Positions 34,308 to 48,394 of a stretch of DNA of 64,000 nucleotides are shown here, piece by piece. Below the pieces are notes generated by a model, which was given only the letters and a program-made list of their open reading frames with translations, did not search any database and had not been told where the DNA came from. Position 1 is the stretch's first letter. Each line of letters begins with the position of its first letter. The stretch is from positions 2,034,001 through 2,098,000 of the forward strand of contig BSBN01001363.1 in assembly GCA_027924645.1 (NCBI GenBank), in the 5' to 3' direction. Position numbers and translations under genes: made by a program. The stretch is from Cunninghamia lanceolata. Its lineage: Eukaryota; Streptophyta; Pinopsida; Cupressales; Cupressaceae.

Positions 34308-37300
34308 TATAGGACTCCATGTGGATGTATATATATATATCTTGTATGGTTAACTGTGCGTTGCTGCAGGATGCAGGTACTAGGCACCGACTCCACCTGA
34401 TTACCAGGTCTGAGCGTGCCTTCGCCAATGGATTAGTTGATTGGAGTTAACATGAGGTCCCTAGTCAGTGTTGTCTGGTCGTCAGTTTACCCTTGTGGTT
34501 ATTATTTGTTATTCGATCATGACTTGTTGTCAGGTAATTTTGTGCCTTGAAGTCTTATTAGGGTCGAAGGTGTCTGGATGTGTTAGGTATCGTTGTTCAT
34601 TAAATAGAATCTTTTTATGAAAATTATAATGTTGATAATTAAATACATTTATAAAAGTCGATATTTGGGCACAATGTCGATAGTTGTTAATTATTGTTGT
34701 AAATAAATTATTATTTTATTAGAAGTCTTGTTGTTAAATAAAGATTGTAAGAAATCTTGTATTAATTAATATAGTATTATTTATAATAAATATTTAAATT
34801 AAATAGTTGTATTCATGTTGTAAATTGTGATTTACAACTTAATTAATAAAATAAATTAAAATATAGTTGTACAATTTTATTAATATTTATTTAGTTGGTT
34901 GGCCATAAAGTAAATTAAATTTGGTCGGAGCTGTGTATTCATATTTAATAAAGATTAACCTTTTGGGATAAAAATAAAATAAAATAAAGTTATCTAGAAG
35001 GAGATATGCATGGGATCGCGTGCCAAGCCCTTGGTAGAGGAGAGAGACTATGTTATAAAAGAGCGGCAGAGGCATTAAGGCGACATTACAGGTACACGAA
35101 GGGAGAAGAAGGCTGGAATAAGCGGCTTGGATCTGCAACAACTGAAGCAGACCTGTTGAACCGACATCGTAGCCAGGTTCCTTGGAATACTTGCCTCCTT
35201 TCGCTGTTTCCTTTCTCTGAATCTGAGCATGTTGATTGATTGCTTCTTTGTCTGTAAATGAAATGTTTTTGGTTAAATAGTTCTGCCGGGACTATCGGTC
35301 GTTTTTGCAAATGTGTATTCTCTTAGATGGTTTAGATGTAAACCTTTGGGTCTGTAATGAATGGAAATGCCTTTCAACTCTCCTACCGTCCTCCAACAGC
35401 TTAGTAGCTATTTGCCAGGTTACCTTCAAGGGAGATCGTCTTTATGAGGGTTCCAATTCGTAGATGCCATGATGTGTTTTCTGTAGCTCACCTTCTCTCT
35501 CAGTCATTAGACGACCACGGTTCCTTCTCCACACTGAAATCTCCTAACACCTCGGGGCAAGCGATTTGATTGTGTGAAAACAATTCTGTTCTTTTCTTCC
35601 TTACAGTCTTGGAACCCTAGTTTAGAGAGAGCCAAAAAAGCAGGAGCATGGCCACTGACAAAATTGAGACGAGCGTAGTTGAAAGCCGTGCGCTCTCGCC
35701 TATCATTCTTCAGAAAATAGTCTGAGAAGGGGAACTCTTTATTTCGACAAATACAATTGTGAATTTCTTTTATATTCCACTGCAATGTTTGGCCCGGCTG
35801 AAATGGGCTCAATTTTGATGCTATTTCGTGATGTGGGTCGGCGATATTTCTTGATTTTACAAGCCTGTGAAATCCGTGTAATAATAATTTTTGATTTTGT
35901 GAATTTGCAAGAGTCAACCTGACGAGTACCGAAATGTAATAGTAATGACCTGCAGAACTATTGGGCGGGTGACCACCGATATTTTTTAATAACAGTCAAT
36001 GAATTGTTGGAATACAATTCCACACTCCGGACTGCAAAGGGTTCGCTAGCATCCATAGAAAAGTATGGAAATGCTCGTAAAGCTTATAGTTTAGAATTGC
36101 CTGTGGCATGAAACCTACTTTCCATGGAACGCGCCCATTTTTTTATATAGACGAATTGGGCATGCCCTTCTATTAATGTAGCTAATGCGCATAGTATACA
36201 TGCCATTTCATGATACCCTAAAGCGGATGTGTTCAATCATCTATATATTTTAGGTAGATATTAATGTGGAGATGAAACTTGGAGTGAATTGGAAAAAAAA
36301 AAAAAACAAACAACTTGGACACTTGAATCCGTTTCCTTTCTACAAGAGTTCTTTATCAGAGCTAAACGACCATGCTCTCTATATGATAGAGTATCCTCCT
36401 CTCCTTATTGGTAGAGGCCCACAACTGATTAGAGTAAATAGAATTACCATCTCTAATGTACAGTGTCAGCCAAACTGTCTTTTGATACTCAACTTGTTTT
36501 CACATAGAATGGTGGTTAAAGCAGTGCTGGAGATGTCGCAAGGCCCTTGATATGCCAAAACATCCACCATAAGAGGACAAGTGTGCTTCTTGGACCAGAA
36601 GTTGGCAAGCTGACAGGAACACCTTGTACAGTGAGCTTGTATAACAACTCATCCTGCAAGCTGTAATCAAGGAATGACATTTGATTGACCATCGTGGGTT
36701 CTTATAAGGCATCAATAGTTGAACCAAACTAGGGATCTATGGAGTGGAGATCTTTACACTTGATCATAGGCGCTGCCCTGAATAGCAAAGATGCTAAGCA
36801 CTGGAGGAGGATGAATAGAAGATCTGTGTGAATATATAGTGGAAGGAAACCAGAATGGTTTTGTCGAGGAGAATAGTGATTAGCTATTGGTGTAACAGAG
36901 TTGCACCACTATTACCAGGAATGGTAAATCTAAGATAGGGATGGGTTTAGGTCTGCCTAGCAAGGACGCTATCTACTCTACCTGCAATAATAAATTGCAT
37001 CAAAATAAATAAAGTAATCCAGATCTAACAAATGCTTATGACATTGTTCAATATTTAAAAGGAAACATAGCAATTAAATCTTCCAATTCTACATATGCTA
37101 AATGAGCTATATTGATAAAGCTCTACTACAAGTCTAACTTCTTGAAACAATAACATGTAGCCCGAAACCTTCAATGATTTCAAGATAACAATAAATTCAG
37201 AAACTTTCATCTCACCAGTCATTTTAACAGCCTTGGCACATAAGGCGCTGGTGTAATATATGAAAGAATTTGAGAGAGAAGATTATAAAATACCAATTCT

Positions 37301-37338
37301 CCAGCCAAACTGAAGAAACTTGTACTAAAAATCATGCA

Positions 37339-37560
37339 TTAAAGGATCCCAATCTCTTGTTTTGATAGCATTAAAGTCAAAGGAAATCCCACATAGTGCA
37401 CAGGAATATTAATGTTTGACCTATCAACTCTAAACGATCGAGAAATGATGGCAAGGAAATGTTGTGGACAAAAGGCCATGATAAGTTTTGATTTTCCAAC
37501 ATTAATATATCTGCCAAATGTTGTTCCAAATAAGCTCTGCTTCCTATGAAGAAGTTGCAT
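37339..37560 (-). pseudogene. LINE RT fragment (antisense, LTR2 core)
   Basis: Copy of the 29386-29607 fragment with one residue change (SFRVDRS for SVRVDRS). Carried passively with the LTR. Confidence 0.5.
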
Positions 37561-40437
37561 AACACAGGTAAATGGAGAAATCTTACAACCTGCTATGAAT
37601 CACATAGTTTCAAGCATTACAGAAAAATAGATAAGTTATCACCTGTTGAGATGTTAAGGAGAAGTGGCAGCAGACATCCCTGACTGAGAATAGTACAAAA
37701 CTTAGAACGTAACAATGTCCTTCCAAGTAAAAAGACAGGAACTCAGATATAGCCATGTAAGATTTAGTGACTCGGTGGTCAGTGAAACTTTTTCAATTCT
37801 TATAGACTCGTGTGCAGCAGTATTGTTTGGATGTCCTTTCCCTGTCTTAATCATTTCTTTGTAATAAAGTTGGCAAAAGCAATGCACTCATCGTGTATGA
37901 CATATCACTGGATTAGGCTAGTTTGAATTGGCAAGAACACAAAACTATTAATGTTAGATGGCTTGTGTTTACCTTTAAATTTAGATTTTGTGGTGTCGAA
38001 AATTTACATCTAGAAAGAGAACAGAAAGAAACAATAGATCGGACATTTACAAGTTACATAATAATATTCAACAATGCGTGCTTACCAAGAGATCCATCAT
38101 TGAACAATTAGCGACAACCAAACTTGTTTGTAATGGTCACCTGTAGGTTAATGCATTTAGAGATATCAATTCATAGGAGTTTGATCTACAGACTAAGTAA
38201 GAGGGACATGAAACCGTAGTTAGAACATTTATTTTAACTGTAATATACAGCTGAAATTGTTAAAGGACCGTATCTTGTGGCAGAAGGGATTTTGTAAGAA
38301 ACTGTCAAAATTTACATTGATTTATGTGGGTATGTATATTGGGGTCGGTATAATTTACTAAAATAGGTTATAGTATTTTAGAGGCACTATTGAATAAATA
38401 ACTGTTATGTTAAATTTAGTTGCAATTTTCAATTACTGTTCTTTGGATGAAAAATATTTACTATCTTATACACCATTGAATTTATTATTATTGTTATTGT
38501 TAATATTATTATTATTATTATTATTATTGTTACTATTATTTCAAATGATATTTTGTCATCTTCAAGATGTCTAGAAAATATATGGGAGGTCTAATGGAAA
38601 TGGTATAAATTATATGGTTGTTAGTTTTAAAGGTGCAAAATCAAATGGAGATTAATATTGTAGTTAAGTTCATTGTACCATAAAGAATTGTAGATGATAT
38701 TAATTACAATAGGAATGATTATTGATGATTAATTTAATCTCGGTAACGATTTTATTATAATATCTTTATGAAGGTTTTATTAATTGAAGTGTGATTAAAT
38801 AGACCCGATAATGGGTTTATTAGCATTGTAGTGAGATTGTTGGATGTAATGGGGTCTTATGTGCAAGTTGTTAGGTTGTTAGTCCAGAGGCATAGTTTAA
38901 CGTGATTGGTTTTCAAGTATAGTGTTTTATGTGTATTGATTATATGATGTTATGTTGTCTCTAGTCATGTATGAGGCAAAGGGTAACGTGAAGGATGCAT
39001 GATCTGATTTGTGAATGTACCTTGGGGTGGTAGTAATTCCCTTGTGGATGGCTTGTGGACCATTTTAATTGTATTTATTTGTAATGGATTTTTGAATTGG
39101 ATTTTGTGAATGGGGAGACATTGAGTACTGTAACGGTTGTGATGTTGATGCACTGTTATGGATAATATTTTGAGAGTATGTCCTTGTAATTAAGTTGTTA
39201 TGCAAGATGGTGAATGCCTTGCAGTGTTACATATACGTGTTCATATCAGGATAATTGTTATGCAAGATGGTTAAATGTCTTGCATGGTTCATGTATCATC
39301 GTTGTCATGATGATGTTTTCTTGCTTGATGGTTAGGGTTTCTAGATGCAGGTAGGGGAGTGGCTTTCAATGTGGGGCCGGCGCCCAAAGTGGCTGTCAGG
39401 ATAACCCATTGAAAGTTGTTAATTAAGTGAAAACCTAAAAAATGAACCAGGGGGGAAAAGGGTAAATTACACATTAACAAGATAAATGGATTTCCTCTCC
39501 CATGCCTGTAGTGCTCGTTTAGACTAAGGATGGGTAGAGAAGGCCTGGTTGGCATGATCAACTTCCTTGTCCTCACGAAAGGAAGGTTGATTCCGCATGT
39601 GTCACCCTATGGGGCCGGCGCCTAGTGAGAGGCTGTCAGGATAACCATAGATGGGGGCCGGCGCCTAGTGAGAGGCTGTCAGGATAACCCATGTTAGGAC
39701 CGTGCGATGACACTCTCCCTACTGCAGCCTAGCATTCCCTAGTTGTACTCTCCCCATTCGTTATGTGCTTGCCTCTGAAAGTGTTGTTAAGTTGTTGTTT
39801 GTATTGACTTGTGTTGTTGGAGTTATGTGTTGACTTGTCTTATAGTCTATTGTCTACCTGACTGTATGTTGTAGTGGGAACCTTATGTTAACTCCTAGCT
39901 CGGTGGGTGGACCTCAGGGTTCCACATGGTCGGGTGGAAGAGCTTTAATGCATTGGTTTTTCTCCTTGCTATTGTTCGTGTGCGAGGATGTTGTATCTTA
40001 TGTATCAGTCGTCAGATCTTGTACCAGGTATGAAGTAAGTGATATGTATTCATGTTCTTGTTTGTGTATTAGTTGATTTATAATGTTTGAATTCGGAAGG
40101 TGTTAAGTAACAATGTAATGATGTACTCGTATGTGAGAAGAAATTGTAACTATGTACTAGATCCTAATGATTATTTATTTGATGTAAATGTTATTGATTT
40201 AATGCTTTAGGTTTAGAATTTTCTACTGATGTTAGTTAATGATGTATGTCAGATTATGTTGGTTGATTTGGTCAAGTAATGCTCCCATGATATCTTAGAG
40301 GACTAGTCGTTAGGTCAAATGATGTATTTAGGTGTGTTAAACATTACTTTGTCACTTTATTCAAAAAAAAAAAAAATTCTATTTTTGCATAGCGTAGATG
40401 TATTGTTCTCTAAGATGTTCATGCGGGGCATTACATC

Positions 40438-40453
40438 TGGTATCAGAGCCAAG
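40438..40453 (+). other. Primer-binding site 2
   Basis: TGGTATCAGAGCCAAG, two bases after LTR2. Confidence 0.9.
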
Positions 40454-41787
40454 TTTCTAACACTGGGTACTCTGGGATTTATATTAGCCCATCAAGCTAC
40501 ACTAGTTGCTTAAACTCTCAAGATTATGTTCTTCCCTTTTGTCATCCTCACCTAACAACCCGAGGTTGTCCCTTGGCGATGTCTACATAGGTAGGTACCT
40601 AAAAGTCGAGGTAGGGGTAGTTGGCATGTAGAGATCCATTCCCCTGCATATGATATCTGCCATACGGTTGAAGAAATGCATGTGTCAAGGTTGTCAGTTG
40701 TTTGCCATGATGGTGAACAATTTGGAATTAGGGGAGAATCGAGAGGTGTCCCTCGATGATCATCCTATCCTTAAGGAGCTTTGGTTGTGGTTAGAGGAGT
40801 TGTCAGGTAGAGGATTAGATGCTTGTGCATCCTCTTGTGAAGTATGCATTCTTGGATATTCTTAGTGCTTATGTAGAGTCCTTATTGTGTGTTGAGGATA
40901 CCCTGACGTTGTTCCCTCCTTCCTCGTTTGGTGGCTAGTACCTAGTCACGCAGTGTTGTACAGTGTAATTTCAAAGATTGTGTATTTTCCTTATAATTAT
41001 TGATGATTTTCTATTCATTGAAAAGGTCGACACTTTGTTTATATTTGATTGTGATGGTTTAGCCACACCTTGTGATCTTCATTTGTGCGTAACCCTCGTG
41101 ATTACATTTGGTCTAGAGTTGAACTGCGCGCATTTCTTGTTTTGTTGATGAAATTTAATCTTTATTTTATAATTGTTTATGACTTTGGTGGCTAAACTAT
41201 TTTCTCCTTCCTGTTTTCGATGTCGGCCATGTGTCATATTGTGATTCCTCCCAAGAACGTATGAGGCGGACTTGGTGAGTGTATACGAGGAAGCAGGTAC
41301 AGGGAACCGTGAGGAATGGGATATGTGAGGTTTATTTTATGGAGGCTAACTACTTTATACAATAGTAGATAGGTCATTGTTGTTTTGTTTTGATGGTCTA
41401 TCATTGTGTGTGTGCCCTAACACCACCAAGCCACTAAGTGCGTAGTATGGATTGTGTGATAGATGTTGGCTCTTGGCTCATGGATTATGTGTCATGCCTT
41501 AGTAGGTCCATTACCGGTGTCCAGATGGACCCTTGTGTAGCCTTGAGATGTGATTCCTAGTAATTTAAGTTCGTGTATGTGTGTTAAATCATGAATATAG
41601 TATTTATAAAATGCTAAATTATGGTACCATGCTTCTAATGGTGTAAAATCATTATATCAAGACTTTTCTGTTAATAGATCACATGCACAGAGTGTGCTCC
41701 CATGTTTGTATAGTGTTGTGAAAACTACCCAAACTCAATTCATTTCACCCATAATTGTTGTAGGCTTCCAGGAGTAAGCCTGATCCT

Positions 41788-41799
41788 AGGGGGGGAGGA
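41788..41799 (+). other. Polypurine tract 2
   Basis: AGGGGGGGAGGA directly before LTR3. Confidence 0.9.
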
Positions 41800-44700
41800 T
41801 GTAGTGCCCCTCACCTTGTCGTCGGTCAGACTGATGGTTTTCTAGTAGGATTGGACACCATGACACTCTGTTTTATGTTAGCTGATAATGAATCTATGTT
41901 AGGATGATGCTTGACCACTGATACTTCATGTTATCACAGTTTGATGCACATATTAGATGTTATAGATTATTTTAATTCAGCTCCATGTGTTATTCGATCA
42001 TGATTATGATGATATCTGTTGAAGTTTTAACTATTGACATTTTATGTTTTCACAGATGCATGGACATACTAGCTGTGGTGGATTAATTTAATTTAGAGCT
42101 TTATGTTTTCATCTAATGTTTGTGATGATGTTACTATTGATAATTGCTCAGTAGATAGTTGTCATGTATAACGCGGTGACTCGTCAATGTGCTTTTGTGA
42201 ATGGAACAGTGTCGCATTACTCATGTTTGAGTACCCTGCCACGCTGCGATTTCCATTCACTATAGGACTCCATGTGGATGTATATATATATCTTGTATGG
42301 TTAACTGTGCGTTGCTGCAGGATGCAGGTACTAGGCACCGACTCCACCTGATTACCAGGTCTGAGCGTGCCTTCGCCAATGGATTAGTTGATTGGAGTTA
42401 ACATGAGGTCCCTAGTCAGTGTTGTCTGGTCGTCAGTTTACCCTTGTGGTTATTATTTGTTATTCGATCATGACTTGTTGTCAGGTAATTTTGTGCCTTG
42501 AAGTCTTATTAGGGTCGAAGGTGTCTGGATGTGTTAGGTATCGTTGTTCATTAAATAGAATCTTTTTATGAAAATTATAATGTTGATAATTAAATACATT
42601 TATAAAAGTCGATATTTGGGCACAATGTCGATAGTTGTTAATTATTGTTGTAAATAAATTATTATTTTATTAGAAGTCTTGTTGTTAAATAAAGATTGTA
42701 AGAAATCTTGTATTAATTAATATAGTATTATTTATAATAAATATTTAAATTAAATAGTTGTATTCATGTTGTAAATTGTGATTTACAACTTAATTAATAA
42801 AATAAATTAAAATATAGTTGTACAATTTTATTAATATTTATTTAGTTGGTTGGCCATAAAGTAAATTAAATTTGGTCGGAGCTGTGTATTCATATTTAAT
42901 AAAGATTAACCTTTTGGGATAAAAATAAAATAAAATAAAGTTATCTAGAAGGAGATATGCATGGGATCGCGTGCCAAGCCCTTGGTAGAGGAGAGAGACT
43001 ATGTTATAAAAGAGCGGCAGAGGCATTAAGGCGACATTACAGGTACACGAAGGGAGAAGAAGGCTGGAATAAGCGGCTTGGATCTGCAACAACTGAAGCA
43101 GACCTGTTGAACCGACATCGTAGCCAGGTTCCTTGGAATACTTGCCTCCTTTCGCTGTTTCCTTTCTCTGAATCTGAGCATGTTGATTGATTGCTTCTTT
43201 GTCTGTAAATGAAATGTTTTTGGTTAAATAGTTCTACCGGGACTATCGGTCATTTTTGCAAATGTGTATTCTCTTAGACGGTTTAGATGTAAACCTTTGG
43301 GTCTGTAATGAATGGAAATGCCTTTCAACTCTCCTACCGTCCTCCAACAGCTTAGTAGCTATTTGCCAGGTTACCTTCAAGGGAGATCGTCTTTATGAGG
43401 GTTCCAATTCGTAGATGCCATGATGTGTTTTCTGTAGCTCACCTTCTCTCTCAGTCATTAGACGACCACGGTTCCTTCTCCACACTGAAATCTCCTAACA
43501 CCTCGGGGCAAGCGATTTGATTGTGTGAAAACAATTCTGTTCTTTTCTTCCTTACAGTCTTTGAACCCTAGTTTAGAGAGAGCCAAAAAAGCAGGAGCAT
43601 GGCCACTGACAAAATTGAGACGAGCGTAGCTGAAAGCCGTGCACTCTCGCCTATCATTCTTCAAAAAACAGTCTGAGAAGGGGAACTCTTTATTTCGACA
43701 AATACAATTGTGAATTTCTTTTATATTCCACTGCAATGTTTGGCCCGGCCGAAATGGGCTTAATTTTGATGCTATTTCGTGATGTGGGTCAGCGATATTT
43801 CTTGATTTTACAAGCCTGTGAAATCCGTGTAATAATAATTTTTGATTTTGTGAATTTGCAAGAGTCAACCTGACGAGTACCGAAATGTAATAGTAATGAC
43901 CTGCAGAACTATTGGGCGGGTGACCACCGATATTTTTTAATAATAGTCAATGAATTGTTGGAATACAATTCCACACTCCAGACTGCAAAGGGTTCGCTAG
44001 CATCCATAGAAAAGTATGGAAATGCTCGTAAAGCTTACAGTTTAGAATTGCCTATGGCATGAAACCTACTTTCCATGGAACGCGCCCATTTTTTTATATA
44101 GATGAATTGGGCATGCCCTTCTATTAATGTAGCTAATGCGCACAGTATACATGCCATTTCATGATACCCTAAAGCGGATGTGTTCAATCATCTATATATT
44201 TTAGGTAGATATTAATGTGGAGATGAAACTTGGAGTGAATTGGAAAAAAAAAAAAAACAAACAACTTGGACACTTGAATCCGTTTCCTTTCTACAAGAGT
44301 TCTTTATCAGAGCTAAACGACCATGCTCTCTATATGATAGAGTATCCTCCTCTCCTTATTGGTAGAGGCCCGCAACTGATTAGAGTAAATAGAATTACCA
44401 TCTCTAATGTACAGTGTCAGCCAAACTGTCTTTTGATACTCAACTTGTTTTCACATAGAATGGTGGTTAAAGCAGTGCTGGAGATGTCACAAGGCCCTTG
44501 ATATGCCAAAACATCCACCATAAGAGGACAAGTGTGCTTCTTGGACCAGAAGTTGGCAAGCTGACAGGAACACCTTGTACAGTGAGCTTGTATAACAACT
44601 CATCCTGCAAGCTGTAATCAAGGAATGACATTTGATTGACCATCGTGGGTTCTTATAAGGCATCAATAGTTGAACCAAACTAGGGATCTATGGAGTGGAG

Positions 44701-47700
44701 ATCTTTACACTTGATCATAGGTGCTGCCCTGAATAGCAAAGATGCTAAGCACTGGAGGAGGATGAATAGAAGATCTGTGTGAATATATAGTGGAAGGAAA
44801 CCAGAATGGTTTTGTCGAGGAGAATAGTGATTAGCTATTGGTGTAACAGAGTTGCACCACTATTACCAGGAATGGTAAATCTAAGATAGGGATGGGTTTA
44901 GGTCTGCCTAGCAAGGACGCTATCTACTCTACCTGCAATAATAAATTGCATCAAAATAAATAAAGTAATCCAGATCTAACAAATGCTTATGACATTGTTC
45001 AATATTTAAAAGGAAACATAGCAATTAAATCTTCCAATTCTACATATGCTAAATGAGCTATATTGATAAAGCTCTACTACAAGTCTAACTTCTTGAAACA
45101 ATAACATGTAGCCCGAAACCTTCAATGATTTCAAGATAACAATAAATTCAGAAACTTTCATCTCACCAGTCATTTTAACAGCCTTGGCACATAAGGCGCT
45201 GGTGTAATATATGAAAGAATTTGAGAGAGAAGATTATAAAATACCAATTCTCCAGCCAAACTGAAGAAACTTGTACTAAAAATCATGCATTAAAGGATCC
45301 CAATCTCTTGTTTTGATAGCATTAAAGTCAAAGGAAATCCCACATAGTGCACAGGAATATTAATGTTTGACCTATCAACTCTAACCGATCGAGAAATGAT
45401 GGCAAGGAAATGTTGTGGACAAAAGGCCATGATAAGTTTTGATTTTCCAACATTAATATATCTGCCAAATGTTGTTCCAAATAAGCTCTGCTTCCTATGA
45501 AGAAGCTGCATAACACAGGTAAATGGAGAAATCTTACAACCTGCTATGAATCACATAGTTTCAAGCATTACAGAAAAATAGATAAGTTATCACCTGTTGA
45601 GATGTTAAGGAGAAGTGGCAGCAGACATCCCTGACTGAGAATAGTACAAAACTTAGAACGTAACAATGTCCTTCCAAGTAAAAAGACAGGAACTCAGATA
45701 TAGCCATGTAAGATTTAGTGACTCGGTGGTCAGTGAAACTTTTTCAATTCTTATAGACTCGTGTGCAGTAGTATTGTTTGGATGTCCTTTCCCTGTCTTA
45801 ATCATTTCTTTGTAATAAAGTTGGCAAAAGCAATGCACTCATCGTGTATGACATATCACTGGATTAGGCTAGTTTGAATTGGCAAGAACACAAAACTATT
45901 AATGTTAGATGGCTTGTGTTTACCTTTAAATTTAGATTTTGTGGTGTCAAAAATTTACATCTAGAAAGAGAACAGAAAGAAACAATAGATCAGACATTTA
46001 CAAGTTACATAATAATATTCAACAATGCGTGCTTACCAAGAGATCCATCATTGAACAATTAGCGACAACCAACCTTGTTTGTAATGGTCACCTGTAGGTT
46101 AATGCATTTAGAGATATCAATTCATAGGAGTTTGATCTACAGACTAAGTAAGAGGGACATGAAACCGTAGTTAGAACATTTATTTTAACTGTAATATACA
46201 GCTGAAATTGTTAAAGGACCGTATCTTGTGGCAGAAGGGATTTTGTAAGAAACTGTCAAAATTTACATTGATTTATGTGGGTATGTATATTGGGGTCGGT
46301 ATAATTTACTAAAATAGGTTATAGTATTTTAGAGGCACTATTGAATAAATAACTGTTATGTTAAATTTAGTTGCAATTTTCAATTACTGTTCTTTGGATG
46401 AAAAATATTTACTATCTTATACACCATTGAATTTATTATTATTGTTATTGTTAATATTATTATTATTATTATTAATATTGTTACTATTATTTCAAATGAT
46501 ATTTTGTCATCTTCAAGACGTCTAGAAAATATATGGGAGGTCTAATGGAAATGGTATAAATTATATGGTTGTTAGTTTTAAAGGTGCAAAATCAAATGGA
46601 GATTAATATTGTAGTTAAGTTCATTGTACCATAAAGAATTGTAGATGATATTAATTACAATAGGAATGATTATTGATGATTAATTTAATCTCGGTAACGA
46701 TTTTATTATAATATCTTTATGAAGGTTTTATTAATTGAAGTGTGATTAAATAGACCCGATAATGGGTTTATTAGCATTGTAGTGAGATTGTTGGATGTAA
46801 TGGGGTCTTATGTGCAAGTTGTTAGGTTGTTAGTCCAGAGGCATAGTTTAACGTGATTGGTTTTCAAGTATAGTGTTTTATGTGTATTGATTATACGATG
46901 TTATGTTGTCTCTAGTCATGTATGAGGCAAAGGGTAACGTGAAGGATGCATGATCTGATTTGTGAATGTACCTTGGGGTGGTAGTAATTCCCTTGTGGAT
47001 GGCTTGTGGACCATTTTAATTGTATTTATTTGTAATGGATTTTTGAATTGGATTTTGTGAATGGGGAGACATTGAGTACTGTAATGGTTGTGATGTTGAT
47101 GCACTGTTATGGATAATATTTTGAGAGTATGTCCTTGTAATTAAGTTGTTATGCAAGATGGTGAATGCCTTGCAGTGTTACATATACGTGTTCATATCAG
47201 GATAATTGTTATGCAAGATGGTTAAATGTCTTGCATGGTTCATGTATCATCGTTGTCATGATGATGTTTTTCTTGCTTGATGGTTAGGGTTTCTAGATGC
47301 AGGTAGGGGAGTGGCTTTCAATGTGGGGCCGGCGCCCAAAGTGGCTGTCAGGATAACCCATTGAAAGTTGTTAATTAAGTGAAAACCTAAAAAATGAACC
47401 AGGGGGGAAAAGGGTAAATTACACATTAACAAGATAAATGGATTTCCTCTCCCATGCCTGTAGTGCTCGTTTAGACTAAGGATGGGTAGAGAAGGCCTGG
47501 TTGGCATGATCAACTTCCTTGTCCTCACGAAAGGAAGGTTGATTCCGCATGTGTCACCCTATGGGGCCGGCGCCTAGTGAGAGGCTGTCAGGATAACCAT
47601 AGATGGGGGCCGGCGCCTAGTGAGAGGCTGTCAGGATAACCCATGTTAGGACCGTGCGATGACACTCTCCCTACTGCAGCCTAGCATTCCCTAGTTGTAC

Positions 47701-48389
47701 TCTCCCCATTCGTTATGTGCTTGCCTCTGGAAGTGTTGTTAAGTTGTTGTTTGTATTGACTTGTGTTGTTGGAGTTATGTGTTGACTTGTCTTATAGTCT
47801 ACTGTCTACCTGACTGTATGTTGTAGTGGGAACCTTATGTTAACTCCTAGCTCGGTGGGTGGACCTCAGGGTTCCACATGGTTGGGTGGAAGAGCTTTAA
47901 TCCGTTGGTTTTTCTCCTTGCTATTGTTCGTGTGCGAGGATGTTGTATCTTATGTATCAGTCGTCAGATCTTGTACCAGGTATGAAGTAAGTGATATGCA
48001 TTCATGTTCTTGTTTGTGTATTAGTTGATTTATAATGTTTGAATTCAGAAGGTGTTAAGTAACAATGTAATGATGTACTCGTATGTGAGAAGAAATTGTA
48101 ACTATGTACTAGATACTAATGATTATTTATTTGATGTAAATGTTATTGATTTAATGCTTTAGGTTTAGAATTTTCTACTGATGTTAGTTAATGATGTATG
48201 TCAGATTATGTTGGTTGATTTGGTCAAGTAATGCTCCCATGATATCTTAGAGGACTAGTCGTTAGGTCAAATGATGTATTTAGGTGTGGTAAACATTACT
48301 TTGTCACTTTATTCAAAAAAAAAAAAAATATTCTATTTTTGCATAGCGTAGATGTATTGTTCTCTAAGATGTTCATGCGGGGCATTACA
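41800..48389 (+). mobile_element. LTR3 of giant element
   Basis: 6590 bp ending GGGGCATTACA, then CTTTT and the rest of module 3. It has the same landmarks as LTR2: U3 inverted repeats 42197-42260, TATA 43005, ATG segment 43599-43676 with TGA, GC sub-repeats, and stem-loop 47509-47543. Confidence 0.9.
45290..45511 (-). pseudogene. LINE RT fragment (antisense, LTR3 core)
   Basis: Third copy of the LINE fragment, same residues as LTR1 around KSKLIMAF and VHYVGFPL. Confidence 0.5.
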
Positions 48390-48394
48390 CTTTT
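48390..48394 (+). other. Right target-site duplication of giant element
   Basis: CTTTT, a perfect match to 22987-22991. Confidence 0.9.

Larger units (their letters stand above)
33847..40435 (+). mobile_element. LTR2 of giant element (shared middle LTR)
   Basis: 6589 bp, uninterrupted TGTAGTGCCCC...GGGGCATTACA. It carries U3 inverted repeats (34244-34307), TATA (35054), the ATG segment cut by TGA (35648-35725), the antisense LINE fragment (37339-37560), GC sub-repeats and the stem-loop (39557-39591). It serves as the 3' LTR of the left unit and the 5' LTR of the right unit. It shares more variants with LTR3 than with LTR1 by eye. Confidence 0.9.
40436..41799 (+). mobile_element. Internal domain 2 of giant element
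   Basis: 1364 bp, the same length as internal 1, with only a handful of substitutions seen by eye. PBS at 40438-40453, PPT at 41788-41799, and the same 71-codon frame at 40650-40865. It is a recent copy of internal 1 or the reverse. Confidence 0.85.
22992..48389 (+). mobile_element. Composite giant LTR retroelement (3 LTRs, 2 internal domains)
   Basis: The order is LTR1 (22992-32482, with a nested element), internal 1 (32483-33846), LTR2 (33847-40435), internal 2 (40436-41799) and LTR3 (41800-48389). LTR lengths without the nested element are about 6588, 6589 and 6590 bp, and both internal domains are 1364 bp. The ends are TGTAGTGCCCC and GGGGCATTACA, nearly perfect inverted repeats. A 5-bp duplication, CTTTT, flanks the whole array, so the array derives from one insertion that gained an extra LTR-plus-internal unit. 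PBS and PPT are good; no protease, RT or integrase is present, so it is non-autonomous. By eye LTR2 and LTR3 share several variants against LTR1. Confidence 0.9.
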
